Source: JANNMJ01 sp031397815
Lineage (GTDB): Bacteria; Bacteroidota; Bacteroidia; Cytophagales; Hymenobacteraceae
Assembly (NCBI GenBank): GCA_031397815.1
Contig: JANNMJ010000001.1
Span: 1 to 35,520, forward strand
DNA length: 35,520 bases
Direction of reading: 5' to 3'
A program made the translations under genes and the position numbers. Shown here piece after piece: positions 8,701 through 16,485 of this stretch (within the stretch, counting starts at the first letter, position 1; each line of letters begins with the position of its first letter). The notes beneath the pieces were generated by a model that made no database searches, had not been told where the DNA came from, and saw only the letters and a list, made by a program, of their open reading frames with translations.

Positions 8701-8880
8701 GAAGCATTGCAGGAAGTCACCCTCACCGATTTGAGCGGGCGCGTGCTGCTGCGCCGAACCCTCGAAAAAGTGACGAGCGTGGAGCTGGCCTTGCCGCGTT
8801 TGCCCACGGGGACGTATCTGCTCACCGCCACCACGCCGAGCGGGCGGAGCGCGACGCGGCGGTTGCTCATCGCGCCGTGA
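5710..8880 (+). CDS. T9SS-secreted Asp-box (YCF48/sortilin-like) beta-propeller protein
   Basis: A 1056-residue secreted protein. A signal peptide (GALLLTLLF core, ending GATAQ near residue 34) is followed by about 13 Asp-box repeats of the type T-x-DGG-x-TW (for example TADGGQTWT, TRDGGQSWT, TLDGGQTWT) over residues 60-690, as in YCF48-like and sortilin/BNR propellers. Next come a beta-sandwich region (FDTTGFFSLAEDSFHIELSNP), two Ig-like domains and a T9SS type A sorting domain (LVPNPAQQRLRL to RRLLIAP), so the protein should be exported and anchored on or released from the cell surface. The ligand is unknown; such propellers often bind proteins or glycans. The 3' 1050 bp are nearly identical to those of the gene ending at 15305. 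The ATG at 5710 is supported by the signal peptide. Confidence 0.9.
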   Translation: MRTLLSLPDSGRYLRCTTGALLLTLLFGPGATAQTPTPRYPIPGLPFWEWQTPRPTGYWLRDVHAFADSSYLAVGSHGTILRTRDQGRHWLPQPSGVDRELTSVTFADSLNGWIGLETEPTLRTQFIAGAGQVLHTTTGGRTWTVQPIGEPLSTRKPIVSAISATEAVVVYEWTNCLPPTYNCSSPALRLRRTLNSGRTWSAPLTVPVVFANSPNFIDSKFLSATVGYVLSNNEGTYRSLLTRTADGGQTWTDVTPGLPNSFLARAFSFQDATHGWVVGESRSNTDVIYSTRDGGQSWTPVALVSPFTDVNGFFSVTFADSLHGVVANRSRYFQTNDGGLTWTPQLSPISDSPFYTEFIRQAVLRLRPSGVGVLVAPEGRIATTADYGQTWQRRDTNQLRATCRRLTFPDPTHGWALSYQTNLSGAAGRTLLRTGDRGAHWREVDYATTSSPAVLWNAAALTDGAFPDADTVWLTGGQSLGGSGVEGFVLGTTDGGRTWRKATLPAAPFLLHSLGTWTGRRVAAVGTDGAIHLTRDGGQTWTRAVSGTTQVLRTVTWADSATLYVVGDSGTFLRSADAGRTWQALSAYPSNSYFNEPTFTSAQVGYLANSDGIYQTLDGGQTWTRNPLTNLASVNGSGSQNANLRALSFRSARAGWAFGFTDVFETRDAGVTWTKRAYVRGDNGFAVGLTGTLVDAYNAFGSGTGLVRYSEKYIQTDTSANQRLSYCTGDILSLAFDTTGFFSLAEDSFHIELSNPMGRFRPHETTLLPLVGRANASPLRATLPATLAPGTRYRLRVIRADSSVLGGDNQRDVTIFSRPTAVAVAPADSVRFCAGDSVLLTAPAGFAAYRWTSGDTTATLWVTQANTYAVQVATGGRCFGPLSPPVTVRVTPTPLAPGFSAQPQASGIVVLTSASPTGNQWYLDGQPLPGATAATYAVTTATQSGAYSLQVTQRGCASPLAPPQTITVTGTAAEAVAALGLTLVPNPAQQRLRLTSGEALQEVTLTDLSGRVLLRRTLEKVTSVELALPRLPTGTYLLTATTPSGRSATRRLLIAP
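7831..8880 (+). repeat. Shared 3' cassette of propeller genes, copy B
   Basis: This 1050-bp segment, from RYSEKYIQTDTSA to the stop, is collinear with 14256-15305 with no net length change and very high identity. The fragment at 4977-5553 matches its last 577 bp. Upstream of it, the propeller parts of the two genes are clearly diverged. Gene conversion or recent recombination of the export and anchor module is a likely cause. Confidence 0.85.
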
Positions 8881-8922
8881 GACTAGAATCTTATGACGAT
8901 GCTGCCCCTGCTAGCCCAACGC

Positions 8923-9086
8923 CACTTGAAGCGCACCTATTGCGGCGGGCACAGGCCGTATCGGGCCGTCCCGCTGCGTCCATAGATCGGCGGGCAGACC
9001 GGCTGCCCCGCCTGCGTCGGCTTCCTTGCTATGAGAACCTTCCTTCCGCTCCCCGAATTGGGGCGCTGCCCGCGCCGCACCACCCG
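8923..9086 (+). repeat. Duplicated upstream and 5' coding segment, copy 2
   Basis: This matches 5602-5765. It includes an ATG at 9031 followed by MRTFLPLPELGRCPRRTT, the counterpart of MRTLLSLPDSGRYLRCTT in the intact gene. After about 9086 the similarity stops and an IS5-like transposase remnant begins on the opposite strand. Confidence 0.78.
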
Positions 9087-9090
9087 CACA
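9031..9090 (+). pseudogene. 5' stub of a further propeller gene copy
   Basis: About 19-20 codons of the family's signal-peptide start are preserved after an ATG in the same context as the gene at 5710. The signal peptide core, propeller and sorting domain are absent, because the sequence switches to transposase-like DNA. The open frame continues to 9333 in this foreign sequence and is not expected to make a working protein. Confidence 0.65.
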
Positions 9091-9228
9091 TTGACCGCCG
9101 GTGCGGCACAGATAGCGCACCGCGTCGACGACGGGGCGCAGGCCCAAGCGTCGGTTGCCGTGCGCGGGCAGCAGGGGGGCGACCATTTGCTACTGCGAGT
9201 CAGGAAGCGGTTGATAGCTGTCAACCAT
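9090..9228 (-). pseudogene. IS5-family transposase, N-terminal remnant
   Basis: Starting at the ATG at 9228 the minus strand reads MVDSYQPLPDSQ, then TAG, then QMVAPLLPAHGNRRLGLRP and VVDAVRYLCRTGGQC. This is the N-terminal pattern of IS5-type transposases (LTDAQW-x-LIAPLLP, then AVLYVLRTGCQWR). The TAG sits where a Trp codon (TGG) is expected. Only about 46 codons remain and the DDE core is missing. On the upstream side, the neighbouring frame reads RTGVPWRLP, which may be a piece of a second related transposase. No clear terminal inverted repeats were found. Confidence 0.6.
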
Positions 9229-9339
9229 AAAGCAGGCAGGCGCCATGGAACTCCCGTCCGCAATTGCCTGACTCGTTTTGTTTTGGGCCAACCAAAATCC
9301 CTAACACCCGCTAAAACGCAAAATTTTCTATAAAAAAAG

Positions 9340-9908
9340 AAGAATAACACCCAAAATCTTTGTCTTGGTCGGCTGATTCCTTACATTTGGGTCGCCCTTA
9401 GATTCCTAACCATTGCCACCTGAGCTGCTGGCTGTCTCTCTTTCTTTCATCCTATGTACGCGTGTTCACTTTCCCCGGCTTCCGGGCTAAATTTTGCGCT
9501 CCTGCGCTCCGGCGCCGGTTTTAGAACGAATACTGATTCCTTAATTGCCCAGTCGGAAGCCCCTGAATGGGGCCGAAAGGGCTACTCCCCCTCTGCGTCG
9601 CCGTTGGGCGACCTACTCCCTACCTCGCTGCCGATTCGCTAACCCTTTCGGGGCGATGAAAGCGCGGGGCTACCCGCCGTCACAGGGCCGCCCAGGTGCG
9701 GGCCGACGGTATCTCTTTCGTAACCGAGCAACTGTCCGACGAAGCCGGGCGACACGAATGGACACCCTTGCGCTAACAAGGGGCCATTCGTTCCGCCACC
9801 CGTGCGGGCACTAGGTGCCCACCCGCTTCGGATCGCTGTTTCCCGGCCGTTCCCTATAAAGGAGCGGCCGAGAGCGAGGCACATTCTGCAAAGAACGGCA
9901 TTCGGGGC
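9340..9908. other. Structured non-coding stretch with hairpins
   Basis: No convincing gene was found here. The first 200 bp are AT-rich. From about 9565 the stretch is GC-rich and full of inverted repeats: GTCGCCGTTGGGCGAC at 9597-9612, a longer pairing of GCCGAAAGGG (9572) with CCCTTTCGGGGC (9643), and a hairpin at 9755-9790 with arms CGAATGG and CCATTCG. This resembles the palindromic repeat units near 34050 and 35370 in style, but not closely enough to call the same family. It separates the propeller locus from the 683-aa protein gene. Confidence 0.5.
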
Positions 9909-9947
9909 GTGAAGGTTTTTTCATTCACGTTTGCTCTTTTGTCAACA

Positions 9948-11960
9948 ATGTTGATTTCCATTAAAAAAGCCGCCAAGCTGATGCTGGCGGCCGTTTGCTG
10001 CGGGTTGGGCCTAGAGGCCGGCGCGCAAAATGTGGCAGCTAGTGGTGCTTTCGTCGCCAACCCCGTTCCGGAAACTGCTTCCGGTACAAACAATTGCGTC
10101 CCGATGGGTACCACCTCATCCACGCCGATTACGCTCACTTTCACGTTCCCAACGACGGGGAATGTGCAGTTGAGCGATGTAAGATGGACGGTAGAAGGGG
10201 CCACCGGCGACTACTCCCTTGTATCGGGCTATTCTCAGGGCACTACCGGTACTGCTACCGTATCACCCGCGGCAGCTGGCAGTATCTTCCAAGTGCGCCC
10301 TACGGGAAAAGGGAAAATGCGCGTAGTACTTACGTACACGGTTGATGGGCCATGCGTAACGCGTACGTTTACGTGTGCACCTAACCCATCTCAGACCATA
10401 CTAGTACCATCTCGTACAGTTACCCGGCGAACGTTTGACTTCTACAAGCAATTCCCGTCAACGTCTGCTGAAATCGATGGGCCTACCTGCCTAGGGCCGG
10501 GCAACAAGGCCGTAGTATTCGCCGCGAAGAACCGGCCAGTCTCTACCATGGCTCAAATACAAGCAGGCGTTGGAATAGATACCTATTCTTGGTCAGTAAC
10601 AGGCCTACCTACTGGCTTTAGCGCTGTTCAGGATCCAGGTGACGGTTCTGTCGTTACAATTCGGCACACGACAACCTCAACTACCCCAATTCCCGCCTGC
10701 ACTTTTAATGTAAGTGTCAAGATCGGGCGCTGCAATAGCTTTACTACAGCTATACCGGTCACGGTGGCAGGCGACCTATTCACTGCCGCCAATGTAGTTG
10801 GCTTCCCTACCTGCCGAGCCATTGGGGCGTCTGGTACCAGCACCACCTTCACGCTTGCTACGACTACCGGCGTCCAATACTCACTCGCCGCTAGCGGCGG
10901 GCTGTCGGTATCGCCGACGAGCATAGCATCCACGACGGGCAGCGGCAACCAGACCATCACGATTTCCGGCATCACAGCCACCAACTCGGGTAACGTGATC
11001 ATTACGGGTGCGGGAACGGGCAGCAGCTGTTTTGGCACGCAAACTACCGTGCTGACGATGAACCGCACGCTCGTCAATGCTACTACCAACGCGATTACCC
11101 CCATCTGCGTGGCGAAGAATGCGACCAACGTAAGCATTGCCATGGCGAACGCGCCTGTAGGACAAAACGTGACTTATACCGTCAGCGGCACGGGCTGGAG
11201 CTTCGTCGGTGGTGGCACTACCACTACCAATTCGACGGGCACCGTCGCCGTCAACACCGGTGGCGTGGATGGTACCATTACGGCTACTGCCGTCCTGTCC
11301 AACGGTGTCTCCTGCACTAACCCCCAGGTTTCGCAATTGGTGAAGGTGCAGAGTGATCTGGGTTGTTCCTGGACCATGGATCTTTCTGACCAAGCAGCTG
11401 GTCAGTACAGCATGTTATCCTCTAACCCCACTACGTGTACGCCCAACCGGACCCAAGACCCAGGAGTGTGGTACTACTTCACTGTGACTCCTCCTGGCGG
11501 TGGTACTGGTGTTACGTATCAGCGAGCTTCCCGCTTCTTCACTAATCCTGATATGTCAGGCACAGCCCTAGCAGCAGGCTCTACCATTTCGGCTACGGTG
11601 ATTGCCCCTGCCACTTGCCTGTCGGGCGGTACTCCGGTAGCCCAGCTGCGCGTGACCAGCGGTGGGGGCAGCCAACCGCTGCCCGCTCCTGCTAACCAGC
11701 GCATCGACAAAAGCCGGGAAGATGTGGTTGCCTACCCCAATCCGGCGGATGGCCTGATGCAGGTGGATATAGCGCGAGTCGTACGCGGCGACGCTCACCT
11801 GATCCTGCGGGATGTTACGGGGCGCACCGTCCTCGAACAGAAAGTCTCGGCGGGATCTGCGGCGTTGAACACGCAGGCGCTACCGCAGGGCTTGTACACT
11901 CTGCAAATCGTGCTGCCTTCCGGCAACGTCTATAAGCAGGCCGTCTCCATCACGCACTAG
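9948..11960 (+). CDS. T9SS-secreted PKD/Ig-like repeat protein
   Basis: A surface or secreted protein of about 670 residues. I prefer the ATG at 9948 over the in-frame GTG at 9909, because it gives a compact signal peptide (MLISIKKAAKLMLAAVCCGL, ending EAGAQ). The mature part is rich in Thr, Ser and Gly and appears to be a chain of PKD- or Ig-like domains, such as TYSWSVTGLPTGFSAVQDPG. It ends in a T9SS type A sorting domain: VVAYPNPADGLMQVDIA, LRDVTGRTVLEQKVSAG, GLYTLQIVLPSG. Its first half resembles the 311-aa protein at 15333 (KQFP/KQFS, GIDTYSW/GTDSYFW, KIGRCNS/GVGRCNV). GC content is lower than in the flanking propeller genes. Binding partner and role are unknown. Confidence 0.85.
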   Translation: MLISIKKAAKLMLAAVCCGLGLEAGAQNVAASGAFVANPVPETASGTNNCVPMGTTSSTPITLTFTFPTTGNVQLSDVRWTVEGATGDYSLVSGYSQGTTGTATVSPAAAGSIFQVRPTGKGKMRVVLTYTVDGPCVTRTFTCAPNPSQTILVPSRTVTRRTFDFYKQFPSTSAEIDGPTCLGPGNKAVVFAAKNRPVSTMAQIQAGVGIDTYSWSVTGLPTGFSAVQDPGDGSVVTIRHTTTSTTPIPACTFNVSVKIGRCNSFTTAIPVTVAGDLFTAANVVGFPTCRAIGASGTSTTFTLATTTGVQYSLAASGGLSVSPTSIASTTGSGNQTITISGITATNSGNVIITGAGTGSSCFGTQTTVLTMNRTLVNATTNAITPICVAKNATNVSIAMANAPVGQNVTYTVSGTGWSFVGGGTTTTNSTGTVAVNTGGVDGTITATAVLSNGVSCTNPQVSQLVKVQSDLGCSWTMDLSDQAAGQYSMLSSNPTTCTPNRTQDPGVWYYFTVTPPGGGTGVTYQRASRFFTNPDMSGTALAAGSTISATVIAPATCLSGGTPVAQLRVTSGGGSQPLPAPANQRIDKSREDVVAYPNPADGLMQVDIARVVRGDAHLILRDVTGRTVLEQKVSAGSAALNTQALPQGLYTLQIVLPSGNVYKQAVSITH

Positions 11961-12119
11961 CCTGCCCCTAGATCCGGATCCACGCGAGGCGCGCGGCCAG
12001 AAAACCGGCGCCTGACTCGTAAGCCCTCACCACTGCTGGCGCGGCCTGTCGTTGCCGGGTGGTGGGGGCCTTGGATTCAGCAGCTACAGGCAGCTCGTTT
12101 GTCCTTATTTTCCTTTCAT

Positions 12120-15100
12120 ATGCGCCACCTACTGCTTACTGCGCTCATGCTGCTGGCGGGAGCAACTCACGCTCAGCTCCTGCCCACGACTCCCGGCGCT
12201 CCCATCCCCGGCCTACCGTACTGGCAGTGGCAATTGCCCCAACCCACCGGCTACAACCTGCAGGCCGTACACTTTTTTTCTGATTCCAGCTATATCGCCG
12301 TCGGCGAGCACGCCACGGCCGTGCGCACGCGCACCGACGGCCGCTCTTGGCAGGTGCTGCCGATGCCCGCCGGGCAGGACCACGACCTGACCTCCGTCTC
12401 CTTCGCCGACTCGCTCACCGGCTGGATCGGCGCCGAGACCGAAGCGACCTTGCCCACCCACTTCCGCACTGGCCCCGGCCGCGTGCTGCGCACCACCGAC
12501 GGCGGGCGCACCTGGACGGCGCAATCCACGGGTGAAACCCAGAGCGTGCAGGTGCCGCGCGTGGTGGCCTTCTCCCGCACCGAGGCCGTGCTCTTCTCCC
12601 TGCGCCAGCGCCGTCAGCGCCTGAGTAGCGGCGACTACCAGACGCAGTATGCCGAGCCTGTGGCCCGACGCACCCGCAACGGTGGCGCGACCTGGACGCC
12701 TTTGCCTGCTATACCCTTGCCCGCTCGCCTGGCCGGCGGCGATAACCTGCTCATTTACAGTGCTTTTTTTACCTCCCAACATTTAGGCTTTGTCACAATT
12801 AATAATCTTGATCGATACAACCCAAAAGGAACCGTATTACGCACCACCGACGGCGGGCAGACCTGGCGCGACGTAGTGGCTGACACGACGGATGGCTTTA
12901 TTCCGATCAACGTGCAGATGCTCGACTCTCTTAACGGCTGGCAGACCGGAGTCCGCCTTTTGGGGGGCGTTGTCGTCTTGGGCACCCGCCTCTACCGCAC
13001 CCACGACGGCGGGCTGTCTTGGACGCCAGTGGCCACCAATCTGGATGCCTTGGTCTCTCCCCCCGGCTTTGGCAATCTCTCTTTCGCCGACGCCGCCCAC
13101 GGCGTGGGCACAGACCTGAGCGGCTACAGCACCAGCGCCGACAGCGGCCGCACCTGGACCTACCAGCCTTGGCCGCCGACCGGGATCGCCAACAACGTCT
13201 TACGCCCCTGGCTGCGGCCTTCGGGCCGGGGGGTGCTGCTGGGCCTGGGTGTGACGGCGCGCACCGCCGACTTGGGCCAAAGCTGGCAGGTTACCTCCTC
13301 CGGCAGCTTGTTTAACCGCCTACGGCGCGTGGCCTTCGCCGACCCCACCTACGGCTGGGCCACCACCGGCGGCATTCCCCAAGCCACCCAACCCCTGTTG
13401 CTGCAGACCGCCGACCGCGGCCAGCACTGGCAGGTGCGTGACCTGACGACCTTCCTGCCCCCGCTGACCTTTAACACCAGCATCGCCGATTTAGCCCTGC
13501 CCGATGCCGATACCGGCTGGGTCGCCGGCTACACCGTGGGCAATGGCGTACTCGTGCCCTTCGTGCGCCGCACCACCGACGGGGGCCGCCAGTGGACGTC
13601 CCAAGCCGTGCCCGCCACCGTTGTACTCACCTTCACCTCCTTGGAAAGTCTGCGGCTCGGCGCCTGGGATACCCGCCGCGCGGTGCTGACCACCGGCTCG
13701 CCCGGCGGGCTGCTAGTCACCCGCGACGGCGGGCAGCACTGGCTGCAGGCAGTCGTGCCCACCAGCCGGCCGTTGCTGCAGGTGCAGTGGGCGGATTCGC
13801 TGACGGTTTTCGCCCGCACCGATTCGGCCCAACTGCTCAAGAGCACTGATGCCGGCCGCACCTGGCAGGCGCTGCCCATCGAAGTCGACGGGCTCCCCTT
13901 CTGGGCCCCTGCCATGACGTTTGTCACGCCGCAGCTCGGCTGGCTGATCAATGGCAGCATCGTGGCCCGCACCCAGGACGGCGGCCAGAACTGGCAACTG
14001 CTCACGCGTCTGCTGGGCGTGGGCACGCGCGATCCGATGAATTATGACGATGCCAATCTGCTCGACATCGCCTTTACCGACGCTCATCACGGGCTGGCCG
14101 TGAGCCGGGCCGACCTGTTCCGCACCAGCGATGGCGGACAGAGCTGGCGCAAAGCCGGCTACCTCAATGGCGGCTATTACAACCTGCCGGCCGGCTTAGG
14201 GCCGAGCATGCTGATTGACCGTTACAACGCTTTTTTCATCGGCTATGGACTAGCGCGTTATTCCGAAAAATACCTTCAAACCGACACGAGCGCCACTCAG
14301 CGCCTCACTTACTGCACCGGCGATACCCTCGCCCTCGCCTTCGACACCACCGGCTTCTTCTCCGCCGCCGAAGACTCCTTCCGCATCGAGCTCAGCAACC
14401 CAATGGGCCGCTTCCGGCCCCACGAAACCACCCTGCTGCCGCTTGTGGGCCGCGCCAACGCCTCGCCCCTGCGCGCCACCCTGCCCGCCACGCTCGCCCC
14501 CGGCACCCGCTACCGCCTGCGCGTCATCCGCGCCGACTCCAGCGTGCTCGGCGGCGATAACCAGCGCGACGTGACCATTTGGCAACGCCCCGCCGCCGTG
14601 GCCGTGGCGCCCACCGATTCGGTCCGCTTCTGCGCCGGGGATTCCGTGCTGCTCACCGCCCCGGCGGGCTTTGCCGCCTACCGCTGGAGCTCGGGGGATA
14701 CCACCGCTACGCTCTGGGTCACGCAGGCCAACACGTACGCCGTGCAGGTGGCCACCGGCGGGCGCTGCTTCGGCCCCCTCTCCCCGCCCGTCACCGTGCG
14801 CGTGACGCCCACGCCGCCCGCCCCGGGCTTCTCGGCCCAGCCGCAGGCCTCGGGCATTGTCGTGCTCACGTCCACCAGCCCGACGGGCAATCAGTGGTTC
14901 TTCAACGGCCAGCCCATCCCCGGCGCCACGGCGGCGACCTACGCGGTGACGACGGCTACCCAGAGCGGGGCGTATTCGCTGCAAGTCACCCAGCGCGGGT
15001 GTGCCTCGCCCCTCGCTGCGCCCCAGACCATCACCGTCACCGGCACGGCGGCCGACGCGGTCGCGGCGCTGGGGCTGACGCTGGTGCCCAACCCCGCCCA

Positions 15101-15305
15101 GCAGCGCCTGCGCCTGACGAGCGGTGAGGCGGTGCAGGAAGTCACCCTCACCGATTTGAGCGGGCGCGTGCTGCTGCGCCGGAATGTGGGGCGCGTGACG
15201 AGCGTGGAGCTGGCCTTGCCGCGCTTGCCCACGGGCACGTATCTGCTGACGGCTACCACGCCGACGGGGCGGAGTGCGACCCGGCGGTTGCTCATTGCGC
15301 CTTAA
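12120..15305 (+). CDS. T9SS-secreted Asp-box beta-propeller protein, second copy
   Basis: A secreted protein of about 1061 residues with the same layout as the gene at 5710. I choose the ATG at 12120 over the TTG at 12099, because MRHLLLTALMLLAGATHAQ is a clean signal peptide. About 13 Asp-box motifs follow (TTDGGRTWT, THDGGLSWT, TQDGGQNW and others). Then come the beta-sandwich region, two Ig-like domains and the T9SS type A sorting domain ending RRLLIAP. The mature N-terminus keeps the family motif PIPGLPYWQWQLPQPTGY (PIPGLPFWEWQTPRPTGY in the other copy). The propeller half is clearly diverged, but the last 1050 bp are nearly identical to 7831-8880. The two proteins may therefore use one export module with different binding surfaces, which is inference. 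Confidence 0.9.
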   Translation: MRHLLLTALMLLAGATHAQLLPTTPGAPIPGLPYWQWQLPQPTGYNLQAVHFFSDSSYIAVGEHATAVRTRTDGRSWQVLPMPAGQDHDLTSVSFADSLTGWIGAETEATLPTHFRTGPGRVLRTTDGGRTWTAQSTGETQSVQVPRVVAFSRTEAVLFSLRQRRQRLSSGDYQTQYAEPVARRTRNGGATWTPLPAIPLPARLAGGDNLLIYSAFFTSQHLGFVTINNLDRYNPKGTVLRTTDGGQTWRDVVADTTDGFIPINVQMLDSLNGWQTGVRLLGGVVVLGTRLYRTHDGGLSWTPVATNLDALVSPPGFGNLSFADAAHGVGTDLSGYSTSADSGRTWTYQPWPPTGIANNVLRPWLRPSGRGVLLGLGVTARTADLGQSWQVTSSGSLFNRLRRVAFADPTYGWATTGGIPQATQPLLLQTADRGQHWQVRDLTTFLPPLTFNTSIADLALPDADTGWVAGYTVGNGVLVPFVRRTTDGGRQWTSQAVPATVVLTFTSLESLRLGAWDTRRAVLTTGSPGGLLVTRDGGQHWLQAVVPTSRPLLQVQWADSLTVFARTDSAQLLKSTDAGRTWQALPIEVDGLPFWAPAMTFVTPQLGWLINGSIVARTQDGGQNWQLLTRLLGVGTRDPMNYDDANLLDIAFTDAHHGLAVSRADLFRTSDGGQSWRKAGYLNGGYYNLPAGLGPSMLIDRYNAFFIGYGLARYSEKYLQTDTSATQRLTYCTGDTLALAFDTTGFFSAAEDSFRIELSNPMGRFRPHETTLLPLVGRANASPLRATLPATLAPGTRYRLRVIRADSSVLGGDNQRDVTIWQRPAAVAVAPTDSVRFCAGDSVLLTAPAGFAAYRWSSGDTTATLWVTQANTYAVQVATGGRCFGPLSPPVTVRVTPTPPAPGFSAQPQASGIVVLTSTSPTGNQWFFNGQPIPGATAATYAVTTATQSGAYSLQVTQRGCASPLAAPQTITVTGTAADAVAALGLTLVPNPAQQRLRLTSGEAVQEVTLTDLSGRVLLRRNVGRVTSVELALPRLPTGTYLLTATTPTGRSATRRLLIAP
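14256..15305 (+). repeat. Shared 3' cassette of propeller genes, copy D
   Basis: This is collinear with 7831-8880 over the same 1050 bp. The most visible difference is near the end, where RRTLEKVTSVEL in the other copy reads RRNVGRVTSVEL here. Confidence 0.85.
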
Positions 15306-15332
15306 TTTTCACCGAATTAATTTCATTTTTTT

Positions 15333-16268
15333 ATGCTAACGAAATTTACCTATCGCCTACTGACTCTGCTGTTACTCCTGCAAGGTCTGCTGCTGTCCGC
15401 TGCGCGTGCCCAAATCATCAAAACTGCCCCCGACGGCATCTCGTGTGAAGTAACGCCGGAATGCAAGAAATATCCATACGAGTTTATTCCCGGCCCCGAC
15501 CAAACGTTTCTGCGCTGGCAGGTGCGCGGTGATGCCAAGCTCCTCTCCCCCGAAACCGACAACCCGGCCATCATCTGCTCGGCCGGTTATGGCAAGGCGC
15601 GCATTACCGCTCATTATTATTCTTTGCGAAAAGACGAGAAATGCCGCGAGCGCTGCCCCGATACGCTTTTTTATTCTCTCGATTACGATCTCTTCAAGCA
15701 GTTTTCCCCGCCCGATCCCATCCGCGGCCCCAGCTGCGTGCTGCCCGGCCAGACCGTCACGTATTCCGTTCCGCCGATTCTGACCGATTGGCCGCACCGC
15801 CGCGAAGGCATCGGCACGGATAGCTACTTCTGGTCGGGGTTTCCGGCGGGCAGCCAGCTTTTCTTTTCCGGCGATAGCAGCAGCGTCACCGTTGCGCTCC
15901 CGCCTGACCTCACGGGCGGCTTTACGGTGCTGGTCGGCGTAGGGCGCTGCAACGTCAGGAAGCCCGCCGAATTGAAAGTTAATATCGACCAGCCGCTAAA
16001 TTCCTCCCTGGTTACCGTCTGCCCGTCGCCCAGCGCTCCGGGCGCGCTCGGCGTGAGCATCGGCACGGTCCCGGGCGTCGCGTATCAAGTGTTTCTGCCA
16101 GCGGGCTGGCACTTCGCCAACGGCACCTCGGACACCCTGACCGGCAACGGGCAGCCGCAAACCGTCTATTTCACCTGCGACGGCAGTCCCGGTAACGTGC
16201 TCATCACCGCTACCGGGGGGTGCAGCGGCCCGCAAACCGCCGGGCTAGCGTTCACTATCAACCCCTGA
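15333..16268 (+). CDS. Secreted PKD/Ig-like protein without sorting domain
   Basis: A 311-residue protein with a signal peptide (LLTLLLLLQGLLLSAARAQ) and a Cys-rich N-terminal region (SCEVTPECKKYPYEF; KCRERCPDTLFY), followed by Ig- or PKD-like strands. Its middle part resembles the 683-aa protein: LFKQFSPPDPIRGPSCVLPG, GTDSYFWSGFPAG and GVGRCNV correspond to FYKQFPSTSAEIDGPTCLGPG, GIDTYSWSVTGLPTG and KIGRCNS. It ends after an Ig-like unit (GLAFTINP) with no T9SS sorting domain, so it may be periplasmic, be secreted by another route, or be a truncated relative. It starts 27 bp after the propeller gene and may be cotranscribed with it. The function is not recognised. Confidence 0.75.
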   Translation: MLTKFTYRLLTLLLLLQGLLLSAARAQIIKTAPDGISCEVTPECKKYPYEFIPGPDQTFLRWQVRGDAKLLSPETDNPAIICSAGYGKARITAHYYSLRKDEKCRERCPDTLFYSLDYDLFKQFSPPDPIRGPSCVLPGQTVTYSVPPILTDWPHRREGIGTDSYFWSGFPAGSQLFFSGDSSSVTVALPPDLTGGFTVLVGVGRCNVRKPAELKVNIDQPLNSSLVTVCPSPSAPGALGVSIGTVPGVAYQVFLPAGWHFANGTSDTLTGNGQPQTVYFTCDGSPGNVLITATGGCSGPQTAGLAFTINP

Positions 16269-16485
16269 CGTCGGCCCGCTCCGGCAGTCAGCATCCTTTC
16301 CAAATCCCCCATTCCGCCCGCTGCTGAAGCCTTCCCGCTTCAGCCAAGCGGCGTATGCCCCATATCAGCCACCTCGTTCACATCTCCACATTCCCCACAT
16401 CCCCTCACATCTCCACATCCCCCCATCACCGGAGTAGACCTTCGGGCCGTACTTTTGCCCACCGCGCGCAACGCGGCCCTCTGCT
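16269..16485. other. Upstream region of the nuo operon
   Basis: A 217-bp non-coding stretch. It contains the near-exact direct repeat CACATCTCCACAT(T/C)CCCC within 16378-16430 and a promoter candidate close to nuoA. No gene was seen. Confidence 0.5.
16450..16457 (+). promoter_or_regulatory. Candidate -7 promoter element of the nuo operon
   Basis: TACTTTTG matches the Bacteroidota -7 consensus TAnnTTTG exactly and lies about 30 bp before the nuoA ATG. A matching -33 TTG was not clear, so this is a candidate only. Confidence 0.45.

Noticed and set aside
9454..9642. A 62-residue open frame in the hairpin-rich gap
   Set aside because: It has no recognisable domain and runs through inverted repeats.
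15303..15321. Weak inverted repeat TTAATT...AATTAA after the second propeller gene as terminator
   Set aside because: The stem is short and AT-only and is not a convincing rho-independent terminator; the next gene starts 27 bp downstream.
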